From assembly GCA_019635315.1 (NCBI GenBank), contig JAHBZT010000001.1, positions 558,001-622,000 of the forward strand: a DNA stretch of 64,000 nt, in the 5' to 3' direction. This DNA is from Rubrivivax sp. (GTDB taxonomy: Bacteria > Pseudomonadota > Gammaproteobacteria > Burkholderiales > Burkholderiaceae_C). Made by a program: the position numbers and the translations under genes. A model generated the notes under the pieces. It was not told the origin of the DNA, did not search any database, and was given only the letters and a program-made list of their open reading frames with translations. This document shows positions 44,689-52,590 of this stretch, one piece after another. Position 1 is the first letter of the stretch. Each line of letters opens with the position of its first letter.

Positions 44689-45989
44689 CGGGGTCCTCGT
44701 TCGTCGGTCCGCGTTGCCGCCTCGGGCACCAGCCACAGCCGCCACAGCAGCGCGGCGGCCAGCAGCTTCAGCGCGCAGGGCAGCAGGCAGTAGGCGATGG
44801 TCAGCGCCGCGAGTGCGTCGTCGTCGCGGCTGCCCGGTGCGTAGCCGAACAGCGCCAGCGTCGGCAGCGCGACGCCGGCGGCCAGCGCCAGGTTGAGCTT
44901 GGTCGCGAAGTTCCACCAGCCGAAATAGGCGCCTTCCAGCTGCTCGCCGTGGCCGGCGCGCTGGATCACGCCCGCCAGCAGCGCGCCCGGCAGCGTGAGG
45001 TCGGCGCCGAGCGCGATGCCGCTGGCGATGCACACGGCGGTGTAGGCGGCGACGTCGCCGGCGCCGAGCAGCGTGGCCCAGGCGAAGGTCGCGATCGCCA
45101 GCGCCATGCCGGCGAGCCAGGTGCGCGCCAGACCGAAGCGCGCCACCGCGCCCACCCACAGCGGCATCGACAGCGCGCCGGCCGCGAAATAGCTGGCCAG
45201 GAACAGCGGCTCGAAGGCCTGGGCCTGCAGGCGGTCGCGGATGAAGAACAGCACCAGCGTCGCCGGCACCGCGCTCGCGACGCCGTTGACGAGGTAGATC
45301 GCGAGCAGGCGGCGGAAGGCCGGCGTGCGCAGCGGCGCGGCCAGGCTGGCCGGCCGCCCGGAGCTCGCGCCCAGCCGCGGCGCCGGCGCGCGCGCCAGCA
45401 GCACGACGCCGGCGGCGAGCGCCAGCGCGAAGACCACGCTGGCCACCGACAGCCCGGCCACCGAAGGCAGCACGCTGGCCACCAGCACGCCGACCAGCGC
45501 CAGGCCCTCGCGCCACGACACGATGCGCGCGCGCTGGCCCTCGCCGCCTCCCAGCCGTGCGCCCCAGGCCTGGTGCAGCACGGCGAGCACGCTGTAGGCG
45601 AGGTAGGTCACCAGCAGCAGCGCCGCGCACCACCACAGCAGCGCGGTCGTGCCTTCGACCGCCGGGAACGGGAAGAACAGGCCGCGGAAGCCGAGCGCCA
45701 GCACCACCGCGGCAGCGGCCGCCGTGCCCAGCACCAGCACCGCCGAACGCGCGAACAGCGCGTCGACGCCGCGCCCGATGAAGGGGTCGGCCAGCGCGTC
45801 GGCCAGCCGCGCGAAGAGCAGCAGTGCCCCCAGCGTGGCCAGCGGGATGCCGAACTCGGCGGCATAGTGGTTGGGCAGCACCACGTACAGCGGCAGCGCG
45901 ACGAAGGCCAGCGGCAGGCCCAGCCCGCCGTAGGCCAGGCCCTGGGCCCAGCCGCCGCGCCACGCCGGCGCTGCGAGCACGGCGCTCAT
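44685..45989 (-). CDS. MFS/GPH-type transporter in the lipid operon
   Basis: 434 residues with about 12 hydrophobic helices. ARLADALADPFIGRGVD near residues 60-77 is the family A-type motif of the glycoside-pentoside-hexuronide cation symporters. In this operon it may move a lipid precursor, or be a flippase-like member, because no sugar genes are nearby. Coupled at both ends by ATGA overlaps to the chalcone-isomerase-like gene and the DUF3833 gene. Confidence 0.88.
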   Translation of the reverse strand: MSAVLAAPAWRGGWAQGLAYGGLGLPLAFVALPLYVVLPNHYAAEFGIPLATLGALLLFARLADALADPFIGRGVDALFARSAVLVLGTAAAAAVVLALGFRGLFFPFPAVEGTTALLWWCAALLLVTYLAYSVLAVLHQAWGARLGGGEGQRARIVSWREGLALVGVLVASVLPSVAGLSVASVVFALALAAGVVLLARAPAPRLGASSGRPASLAAPLRTPAFRRLLAIYLVNGVASAVPATLVLFFIRDRLQAQAFEPLFLASYFAAGALSMPLWVGAVARFGLARTWLAGMALAIATFAWATLLGAGDVAAYTAVCIASGIALGADLTLPGALLAGVIQRAGHGEQLEGAYFGWWNFATKLNLALAAGVALPTLALFGYAPGSRDDDALAALTIAYCLLPCALKLLAAALLWRLWLVPEAATRTDERGPR

Positions 45990-46570
45990 GAGCCCGTCGG
46001 TCCGGCGCCGAGCAGCGCGTCGCGCAGCGACGGCTGCGAGGTCTCGCGCGCCAGCCAGATGCCGAAGAAGCGGCGCGTGAAGTCGGCGTCGCGCACCTCG
46101 CCGCGGAAGCGCCCGTTGACGAAGAAGCGCGCTGCCTCGCCGGGCCGCTTGACGCCGGTGATGCGGTCGCCGGCGGCGACGTCGGGGAACAGGCGCTTCA
46201 TCTCCGCCAGCCAGCGCTCGGCATCGGCCTCGGCGATGGCGCCCTGGCGGCGCATCTCCTCGAGCGAGCGCTCGGCGATCTGCGCGCCGACCAGGCGGCG
46301 CGCATACTCGATCTCCAGCGCCAGCGGGGTGGACGCCCAGCCCTCGGCGCCCGCGCGCCGCTCGCCGGTCCACAGCCGCGCGTCGTAGACATGCAGCCCG
46401 AAGAAGCGCAGCCGGCCGCTGCCCTGCAGCTGCGCGCCGGGCAGCTCGGCGGCCAGCTCCGCCGGCGCCGCCGTGCTGGCGCCGGCCGGCACCGGCCACA
46501 AGGCCGCGGCGGCCGCCAGCGTCAGCACGGTGGCTGCCGCGGCCAGCAGGTCGCGCCGTTGCAGGTTCAC
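45986..46570 (-). CDS. Chalcone isomerase-like exported protein
   Basis: 194 residues from GTG at 46570, inside a GTGA overlap with the methyltransferase gene. The N-terminus NLQRRDLLAAAATVLTLAAA has a twin-arginine-like RRDLL and a cleavage site near AGAST. The mature part has the chalcone isomerase-like pattern (GSGRLRFFGLHVYDARLWTGE, ALEIEYARRLVGAQIAERSLEEMRRQG, FFVNGRFRGEVRDADFTRRFFGIWL). Plant relatives include non-catalytic fatty-acid-binding proteins, so a lipid-binding role fits the operon better than flavonoid chemistry. Confidence 0.87.
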   Translation of the reverse strand: MNLQRRDLLAAAATVLTLAAAAALWPVPAGASTAAPAELAAELPGAQLQGSGRLRFFGLHVYDARLWTGERRAGAEGWASTPLALEIEYARRLVGAQIAERSLEEMRRQGAIAEADAERWLAEMKRLFPDVAAGDRITGVKRPGEAARFFVNGRFRGEVRDADFTRRFFGIWLARETSQPSLRDALLGAGPTGS

Positions 46571-47829
46571 GCCGGACGCCTCAGCGTGAACTGGACGACG
46601 TCGGTATTGCCGGTGGCGAACGCCGCCTCGCAGTACGCCAGGTAGAACTCCCAGATGCGCAGGAAGCGCTGGTCGAAGCCCAGCTTGCGCACCGCGCGCT
46701 CGCGCGCCAGGAACTGCACGCGCCAGCGGCGCAGCGTCTCGGCATAGTCGGCGCCGAAGGCGAATTCGTCGACGAGTTCCAGCCCGGCCTTGGCGGCCTC
46801 GGCGCGGAAGGCGCTGCGGCTGGGCAGCAGGCCGCCGGGGAAGATGTACTGCTGGATGAAGTCGGTGGACTTCGCGTAGCGCTCGAACAGGTCGTCGCGG
46901 ATCGTGATCGACTGCAGGCAGGCGCGGCCGCCGGGCTTGAGCTTGTCGCGCAGCGTGGCGAAGAAGCCGCCCCAGTATTCGCGGCCGACGGCCTCGAACA
47001 TCTCGATCGACGCGATGGCGTCGAAGCCGGCCTCCGGGATGTCGCGGTAGTCCTGCAGGCGCAGGTCGGCGCGCTCGGCCAGCCCGGCGCGCGCCAGGCG
47101 TTCCTGCGCCCAGGCCAGCTGCTCGTCGGACAGCGTGACGCCGGTGACGCGGGCGCCGAATTCGCCGGCCGCCGCCTCGGCCAGCGCACCCCAGCCGCAG
47201 CCGATCTCCAGCAGGCGCTGCCCCGGCTGCAGGTCGAGCTGGCGCAGCGCGCGCCGCACCTTGGCGCGCTGCGCATCGGCGGTAGGTTGCGCCAGGTCGC
47301 CGTCGAACAGCGCCGACGAGTAGTTCATCGTCTCGTCCAGCCACAGCCGGTAGAACGGGTTGCCGATGTCGTAGTGGGCGTGGATGTTCTTGCGGCTGCC
47401 GCGGCGGGAGTTGCGGTTCAGCAGGTGCTTGACGCGGTAGGCCAGCGAGCCCCACCAGCTGCCGTAGACGACCTGCTCGATGGCGTCGCGGTTGGCAATG
47501 AAGACCTTCAGCAGCGCGACCAGGTCCGGGCTCGTCCAGCGGCCGTCGAGGTAGCGCTCGGCGAAGCCGATGTCGCCGCTCTTCAGCGCCGAGGCGCAGA
47601 CGCTCCAGTCGGCGAGGCGGATCGCGGCGCGCGGCTCGGCGCCGTCGCCGAAGCGCGCGTGGCTGCCGTCGGGCAGCTGCACGTCCAGCGTGCCGTGACG
47701 CAGCTTGCGCAGCAGGCGGAAGACCGCGCGCGCGGCGGCCGGGGCGTCGGCGGGCAGCGCCGGCAGCGTGGCGTCTGCGGGACCGTGCGGGGCACGGCCG
47801 GCGGCGGTGGTGGCGTGGGACATCGTCAT
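46567..47829 (-). CDS. Cyclopropane-fatty-acyl-phospholipid synthase-like methyltransferase
   Basis: 420 residues from ATG at 47829 (a second ATG is two codons later). N-terminal region typical of Cfa, HYDIGNPFYRLWLDETMNYSSALF near 152-175, SAM motif LLEIGCGWGALAEAA (206-220) and SIEMFEAVG near 280. It transfers a methyl or methylene group from SAM to a double bond of membrane phospholipid acyl chains. In Rhodobacter a related enzyme of the ChrR/SigE regulon makes methylated furan fatty acids; whether this one forms cyclopropane, methyl or furan lipids cannot be told from sequence alone. Confidence 0.93.
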   Translation of the reverse strand: MTMSHATTAAGRAPHGPADATLPALPADAPAAARAVFRLLRKLRHGTLDVQLPDGSHARFGDGAEPRAAIRLADWSVCASALKSGDIGFAERYLDGRWTSPDLVALLKVFIANRDAIEQVVYGSWWGSLAYRVKHLLNRNSRRGSRKNIHAHYDIGNPFYRLWLDETMNYSSALFDGDLAQPTADAQRAKVRRALRQLDLQPGQRLLEIGCGWGALAEAAAGEFGARVTGVTLSDEQLAWAQERLARAGLAERADLRLQDYRDIPEAGFDAIASIEMFEAVGREYWGGFFATLRDKLKPGGRACLQSITIRDDLFERYAKSTDFIQQYIFPGGLLPSRSAFRAEAAKAGLELVDEFAFGADYAETLRRWRVQFLARERAVRKLGFDQRFLRIWEFYLAYCEAAFATGNTDVVQFTLRRPA

Positions 47830-47870
47830 GGTGCGGGGCGGGGTCGTTGCGCGGGCGGCTCGGCGCGCCG

Positions 47871-48650
47871 TCAACGGGTCGTGAACGCGGCCGGCGGCCG
47901 CGGCTTGCTGAAGAAGGGCACGCGCTTGCTCCACAGGCGCAGCGCCTGCCAGTGGATGCGCGCGATGACGGCCAGCGTCATCAGCGGCATGCCGAAGAAG
48001 GCCTGGCGCGCGCTGGCCGGCGTCAAGGCCTGCAATCGGCCGCTGACGCTGGTCTGCAGCAGTTCGCCGGCCTCGTCGTCGTGGTCCACGCGCGCGACGA
48101 TGCGCTCGGCGGTGCGCAGGAAGCGGAAGCGGTAGCCGCCCTGCACGCTGCAGAACGGCGAGACGTGGAAGACCTTGCGCGCGTGCAGCTCGCGGCCCCA
48201 GCCCAGCGCGCGGCCGGCCGGCGCGGCGAGCAGGTAGCAGTGGCGCTCGCCGAAGGTGTTGTTGACCTCGGCGACGATGGCCGCCAGCGCGCCGTCGGCG
48301 CGCTCGCAGTACCAGAAGCTGACCGGCTTGAAGGCATAGCCCAGCACGCGCGGGTAGGTCTGCAGCCAGACCTCGCCGTCGGCATCGGCGATGCCCTCGC
48401 CCTTCAGCAGCTCGTCCAGCCAGGCCAGTGCGTCGGTGCGGCCGTCGCCATGGTCGGTGTCGTGGAAGGCGAGCAGGCCGAAGCGGTTGCGCGCCAGGCC
48501 GGGGCTGCCGTCGCGCGACCAATGGCGCATCGGCAGCAGCACGAAATAGGTGCCGTAGGCGAAGGCATGCTCGCGCGGGCGCAGCCGGCGGTGGCGCACC
48601 TGGCCGGTGGCCAGCAACGGCTGCGACGGGCTCAGGCCGCGGTCTGCCAC
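47871..48650 (-). CDS. DUF1365 protein
   Basis: 259 residues from GTG at 48650, overlapping the FAD oxidoreductase gene by 19 bases. Family signature: GQVRHRRLRPREHAFAYGTYFVLLPM, FGLLAFHDTDHGDGR, YPRVLGYAFKPVSFWYCE, EVNNTFGERHCYLL and KVFHVSPFCSVQGGYRFRF. DUF1365 genes nearly always accompany a CFA-like methyltransferase and an FAD amine-oxidase-like protein, as here. The many conserved His and Asp residues suggest an enzyme, but no reaction is assigned by this reading. Confidence 0.92.
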   Translation of the reverse strand: MADRGLSPSQPLLATGQVRHRRLRPREHAFAYGTYFVLLPMRHWSRDGSPGLARNRFGLLAFHDTDHGDGRTDALAWLDELLKGEGIADADGEVWLQTYPRVLGYAFKPVSFWYCERADGALAAIVAEVNNTFGERHCYLLAAPAGRALGWGRELHARKVFHVSPFCSVQGGYRFRFLRTAERIVARVDHDDEAGELLQTSVSGRLQALTPASARQAFFGMPLMTLAVIARIHWQALRLWSKRVPFFSKPRPPAAFTTR

Positions 48651-49942
48651 GGTGCCTCCTGGCGCCACGCGCTGCGCAGGCCCTGCACGACGGCCAGCGC
48701 CGACATCAGGCCGTCCTCGTGGAAGCCGTAGCGTGTCCAGGCGCCGGCAAACCAGACATGGCTGCGGCCCTGGATGGACGCCAGCCGGCGCTGCGCGGCG
48801 ATCGCGCCCAGGTCCAGCACCGGGTGGCTGACCTCGAACTCGCCCAGCACCTGGGCCGGGTCCGGGGCCTGCGCCGGGTCCGGGTTCAGCGACACGATGA
48901 CCGGGCGCTGCCAGGGCAGCGGCTGCAGCCGGTTGATCAGGTAGTGCAGGCACACGGCGGCCTGCTCGCGGCCGGTGTCGGCGGCGCGGGCGTAGTTCCA
49001 GGCCGCCCACGCGCGGCGGCGCCGCGGCAGCACGCGCGCGTCGGTGTGCAGCACGGTGCGGTTGGGCTGGTAGCGGATGGCGCCGAGCACGCTGCGCTCG
49101 TCGTCGCCGGCGTCGGCCAGCAGCGCCAGCGCCTGGTCGCTGTGGCAGGCCAGCACGACCTCGTCGAAACGTTCGCTGCCCTGGTCGGTAGAGACGACCA
49201 CGCCGGCAAACCCGTCACCCGGCGGCACGCGGCGCACGGCGCGGACCGGCGTTGCCAGGCGGGCGTCGGCGAGACCGGCGACGATGCGCTGGACATAGTT
49301 GCGCGAACCGCCGCGCACGGTGTGCCACTGCGGGCGGTCGTCGATGCTGAGCAGGCCGTGGTTGTGGCAGAAGCGGATCAGCGTCGCGATCGGGAAGCGC
49401 AGCATCTGGTCGGTCGGGCAGGACCAGATGCAGCCGATCATCGGCAGCAGGTACCAGTCGCGGAACGCGGTGCCGAAGCCCTCGCGGTCCAGGAAGTCGG
49501 CGATCGGCTCGGCCAGCTCGGCCTCGGCGTTGCGCTCGGCGATGCCGGTGGCCAGGCGGTTGAAGCGCAGGATCTGCGACAGCATGCGCAGGAAGGACGG
49601 GCGCAGCAGGTTGCGCTTCTGCGCGAAGACGCTGGCCAGGTCGCTGCCGCTCCACTCCAGGCCGGACTGGCGGACCTGCACCGAGAAGGACATGTCCGAC
49701 GGCGCGGTCGCGACCTGCAGCTCGTCGAACAGCTGCACCAGGTTCGGATAGGTGCGGTGGTTGAAGACCAGGAAGCCGGTGTCCACGCCGTGCGTGACGC
49801 CGTCCAGCGTGACGTCCACCGTGTGCGCGTGACCGCCGAAGTGCGTGCCGGCCTCGAACAGCGTGACCTGGGCCTCGCCGGACAACGCGTGGGCGGTGCC
49901 CAGGCCGGCGATGCCCGAGCCGATGACGGCGACGCGCCTCAT
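48632..49942 (-). CDS. FAD-dependent oxidoreductase (amine oxidase fold), first gene of lipid operon
   Basis: 436 residues from ATG at 49942 (MRRVAVIGSGIAG). Dinucleotide-binding motif GSGIAG (8-13), then VTLFEAGTHFGGHAH and VDTGFLVFNHRTYPNL, as in the desaturase-like flavoproteins next to DUF1365/Cfa genes. The C-terminal GRSHVWFAGAWTRYGFHEDG is the second FAD-binding region. Relatives desaturate lipids such as carotenoids or methylated fatty acyl chains. First of eight genes reading leftward; its leader to the right contains two strong hairpins and the divergent cobalamin regulator. Confidence 0.93.
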   Translation of the reverse strand: MRRVAVIGSGIAGLGTAHALSGEAQVTLFEAGTHFGGHAHTVDVTLDGVTHGVDTGFLVFNHRTYPNLVQLFDELQVATAPSDMSFSVQVRQSGLEWSGSDLASVFAQKRNLLRPSFLRMLSQILRFNRLATGIAERNAEAELAEPIADFLDREGFGTAFRDWYLLPMIGCIWSCPTDQMLRFPIATLIRFCHNHGLLSIDDRPQWHTVRGGSRNYVQRIVAGLADARLATPVRAVRRVPPGDGFAGVVVSTDQGSERFDEVVLACHSDQALALLADAGDDERSVLGAIRYQPNRTVLHTDARVLPRRRRAWAAWNYARAADTGREQAAVCLHYLINRLQPLPWQRPVIVSLNPDPAQAPDPAQVLGEFEVSHPVLDLGAIAAQRRLASIQGRSHVWFAGAWTRYGFHEDGLMSALAVVQGLRSAWRQEAPWQTAA

Positions 49943-49984
49943 CGGGAACCCCACGTCGCGGGCTTCTGCGCCGACAAGAACGAA

Positions 49985-50009
49985 GGGGCACCGCGGCGAG
50001 CGGTGCCCC
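49985..50009 (-). promoter_or_regulatory. Terminator-like hairpin in the lipid-operon leader
   Basis: Perfect 10-bp stem GGGGCACCGC/GCGGTGCCCC with a five-base loop. Read on the minus strand it is followed by TTCGTTCTTGT (seven T of 11), so it resembles an intrinsic terminator 43 bases before the first operon gene. It could attenuate transcription, or end a short upstream transcript. Confidence 0.6.
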
Positions 50010-50035
50010 TGGCTGTAAAGACTGCCGTGCAGCGC

Positions 50036-50083
50036 CCCGAAGCGAACGAGGGAGGGAGGGAGGAGGAGGAGAGGCGCTTCGGG
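50036..50083 (-). promoter_or_regulatory. Hairpin with homopyrimidine loop in the lipid-operon leader
   Basis: CCCGAAGCG (50036-50044) pairs perfectly with CGCTTCGGG (50075-50083). The 30-base loop is almost pure pyrimidine on the operon strand; on the plus strand it is a purine run with three GGGA units (50050-50061). It lies 26 bases upstream of the terminator-like stem, so alternative folding or a pyrimidine-tract binding factor could regulate it. The rest of 49943-50338 is GC-rich and shows no gene. Confidence 0.5.
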
Positions 50084-50338
50084 ATTCCGGCCAGGGCTGG
50101 CCGTCTGCACGACAGGGAAAACTGCTCGGGGCGCGGACCTCCTCGCGCGCCACCTGCCGCTGTGACACGGGGCGCGCGCGGAAGTTCCGCGGCCGCCGTC
50201 TCGGGGCGGCTGACGCGGGGCAGGGAAGCGGGGGTGGGCGCGTTCACGGTGGGGTCTGGGCGGGCGACGTCGGTGGCGGCGGGGCGGTGGCGGTCGTGGC
50301 GGCGGGGTGTCGGCCGTGCTGGCCGCCGTTCGTGTTCG

Positions 50339-50489
50339 GGTATATGATTACTCAGCAGTCTCAATGTGACCAGATAGTACACCAAAAAACTGCAAAGGTG
50401 TTTGCGTGTCTGTCGAATCTGCCGGCAGCGAATCGACCACCGATCGTCAGGGCTACACCTTGTTCATGCCTGAGTCATGCCACTACATT
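50339..50489. promoter_or_regulatory. AT-rich control region between the B12 regulator and the lipid operon
   Basis: A sharp drop in GC content over about 70 bases (50339-50410) in otherwise GC-rich DNA. ACACC/GGTGT (about 50379-50401) form an inverted repeat with a 13-base gap, and TACACC recurs at 50454-50459. Toward the regulator gene, TTGTTC (50460-50465), an 18-base spacer and TACATT (50484-50489) form a possible promoter. On the other strand TACTAT (50379-50374) is a candidate -10 for the operon. No perfect match to a published CarH/LitR operator was seen. Confidence 0.5.
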
Positions 50490-50599
50490 CGCGCCATCGG
50501 GAGTGGACTCGCCTGTCCCTGTCGTGGACAGAACGTCATCGACCTTCACTGCATGCCGACCCGGTGCCCCCCGAGGGCCGGGTCGCACCGGGAGCCGAC

Positions 50600-51571
50600 G
50601 TGAACGACCGCCCGCGCACCGGACCCATCACGCTGTCGATCGCCGCCGTCGAGCGCGATACCGGCCTGAGCAAGGACACGCTGCGTGTCTGGGAGCGCCG
50701 CTACGGCTTCCCGACGCCGGCCCGCGACGGCCTGGGTGAACGCGCCTATACGCTGGAGGAGGTCGAGAAGCTGCGCATCGTCAAGCGGCTGATGGACGCC
50801 GGGCACCGGCCGGGGCGCATCGTCGCGCTGCCGCTGGCTCAGCTGCAGGAACTGGCCGAGCAGACGGTGGACCAGCCGCAGCGGGCGGCCGAGACGGCAC
50901 TCGACGCCGGCGACCTGCGCAGCCACCTCGAACGGCTGCGTGCGCACGACGTCGCCGGCCTGCAGGCCGAACTGGCGCGGCTGTTGTCGCGCCACGGCGT
51001 CGGCCGCTTCGTCACCGAGGTCGTCGCGCCGCTGAACGTGGCGATCGGCGACGCCTGGGTGCGCGGGCAGGTCGAGATCTTCGAGGAGCACCTGTACACG
51101 GAGATCGTGCAGGTGCTGCTGCACCAGGCCATCGCCGGCATCCCGGACCCCGGCGTGGCGGCAGCGCCGCGCGTGCTGCTGTCCACCTTCCCCGGCGAGC
51201 CGCATGGCCTGGGCCTGCTGATGGCGCAGGCGATGCTGGCGCTGGAAGGCTGCCGCTGCGTCTCGCTGGGCCCGCAGACGCCGGTGTGGGACATCGCGCT
51301 CGCCGCCGCGGCGCTGAAGGCCGACATCGTGGCGCTGGGCTTCAGCGGTTGCATGAACCCGAACCAGGTCGTCGACGGCCTGGCCGAGCTGCGGCGCAAG
51401 CTGCCGGCCGAGCGCGCGCTGTGGGTCGGCGGCAGCGCGCCGGTGCTGCACCGTCGCACGGTGCCGGGCGTGCTGGCGATCGCGGCGCTGGACGGCGTGC
51501 CGGCCGCGGTCGCGGCATGGCGCGCGCAGCATGCGGTCATCCCCGCCCTGCGTGCACCGGCCAGTCTCTAG
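50600..51571 (+). CDS. litR: MerR-type cobalamin-binding photoreceptor regulator (CarH/LitR family)
   Basis: 323 residues from GTG at 50600, chosen because GGGAG (50590-50594) is five bases upstream. MerR winged helix (about 10-80: LSIAAVERDTGLSKDTLRVWERRYGFPTP). The helical cap carries the W-x9-E-H motif (Trp153, Glu163, His164), and the Rossmann domain has E-x-H-x-x-G (Glu200, His202, Gly205), His202 being the expected lower cobalt ligand. Both motifs are required in CarH for adenosylcobalamin binding and light release from DNA. It should repress in the dark and free its operators in light. Divergent from the eight-gene lipid operon, its probable target. Confidence 0.92.
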   Translation: MNDRPRTGPITLSIAAVERDTGLSKDTLRVWERRYGFPTPARDGLGERAYTLEEVEKLRIVKRLMDAGHRPGRIVALPLAQLQELAEQTVDQPQRAAETALDAGDLRSHLERLRAHDVAGLQAELARLLSRHGVGRFVTEVVAPLNVAIGDAWVRGQVEIFEEHLYTEIVQVLLHQAIAGIPDPGVAAAPRVLLSTFPGEPHGLGLLMAQAMLALEGCRCVSLGPQTPVWDIALAAAALKADIVALGFSGCMNPNQVVDGLAELRRKLPAERALWVGGSAPVLHRRTVPGVLAIAALDGVPAAVAAWRAQHAVIPALRAPASL

Positions 51572-51574
51572 AAT
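51569..51574 (+). promoter_or_regulatory. Candidate -10 overlapping the litR stop codon
   Basis: TAGAAT begins with the TAG stop of the regulator and would start transcription near 51581, 21 bases before the ferritin-like gene. The -35 region is not convincing. Confidence 0.35.
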
Positions 51575-51601
51575 GGCCGGCCTCCCCCACGTCTGACCGC
51601 C

Positions 51602-52459
51602 ATGCTGTATCCCGAACTCTTCAAGCAGCTCGAAGCCGTGCGCTGGAACATGGACACGGACATCCCGTGGGACCGTTTCGACGCCGCCCGGCTCAGCGAG
51701 GAGCAGGCGCAGACGGTCAAGATGAACGCCATCACCGAGTGGGCGGCGCTGCCGGCCACCGAGATGTTCCTGCGCGACAACCGCGACGACAGCGACTTCA
51801 GCGCCTTCATGAGCGTGTGGTTCTTCGAGGAGCAGAAGCACAGCCTGGTGCTGATGGAATACCTGCGCCGCTTCCGGCCCGACCTCGTGCCGACGGAGGA
51901 CGAGCTGCACGCTGTGCGCTTCGAGTTCGACCCCGCGCCGCCGCTGGAGACGCTGATGCTGCACTTCTGCGGTGAGGTGCGGCTCAACCACTGGTACCGC
52001 CGTGCCGCCGAGTGGCACACCGAGCCGGTGATCAAGGCCATCTACGAGACCCTGGCGCGCGACGAGGCGCGCCACGGCGGCGCCTACCTGCGCTACATGA
52101 AGCGTGCGCTGAACAAGTTCGGCGACGAGGCGCGTGCCGCCTTCGCGAAGGTCGGCGTGCTGATGGCCAGCGCGCGCCGCACCGCGCAGGCGCTGCACCC
52201 GACCAACCTGCACGTCAGCGCCAAGCTGTTCCCGCGCGACACCATCCAGAGCCGGCTGCCCGACCCCGAGTGGCTGGAGCAGTGGCTGGACAAGCAGATC
52301 CAGTTCGACGCCGTCTGGGAGACCAAGGTCGTCGAGCGCATCCTGCACAACCTTTCGTTGCTGATGGAGCGCAGCTTTGCCAGCGTGCAGGAGTTGAACC
52401 GCTTCCGCAAGGAACTGACGGTGTCGCTGGCGGCGGCGCAGGCGCGGCCGGCCACTTAG
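51602..52459 (+). CDS. Ferritin-like di-iron protein
   Basis: 285 residues with a four-helix di-iron carboxylate pattern: Glu46, E-x-x-H at 77-80 (FFEEQKH), Glu125, E-x-x-H at 155-158 (ARDEARH). Spacing and the size fit the acyl-ACP desaturase/oxygenase branch rather than iron-storage ferritin. It is 30 bases after the photoreceptor gene, so it may share its light control and act as an oxygen-dependent enzyme in the same lipid pathway. That role is inference; the substrate is not known. Confidence 0.8.
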   Translation: MLYPELFKQLEAVRWNMDTDIPWDRFDAARLSEEQAQTVKMNAITEWAALPATEMFLRDNRDDSDFSAFMSVWFFEEQKHSLVLMEYLRRFRPDLVPTEDELHAVRFEFDPAPPLETLMLHFCGEVRLNHWYRRAAEWHTEPVIKAIYETLARDEARHGGAYLRYMKRALNKFGDEARAAFAKVGVLMASARRTAQALHPTNLHVSAKLFPRDTIQSRLPDPEWLEQWLDKQIQFDAVWETKVVERILHNLSLLMERSFASVQELNRFRKELTVSLAAAQARPAT

Positions 52460-52501
52460 GCCGTTGCGCGGCCTTGCCGCCGTTGGGCCGTTTGTTGTTG
52501 A

Positions 52502-52590
52502 CCTGCGGGCGGCTTCGATGCTGCCTGCTCTCGGTGTTGCCCTGCGGGCGGCTGAGTTGCCTGCCGGCTTGACTTGCCCTGCGGGCGGCT
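52502..52590. repeat. Three copies of a 13-base motif
   Basis: CCTGCGGGCGGCT occurs at 52502-52514, 52541-52553 and 52578-52590 (spacing 39 and 37), with TGCCTG between or after copies. The third copy enters the left arm of the inverted-repeat element described next. Confidence 0.8.
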
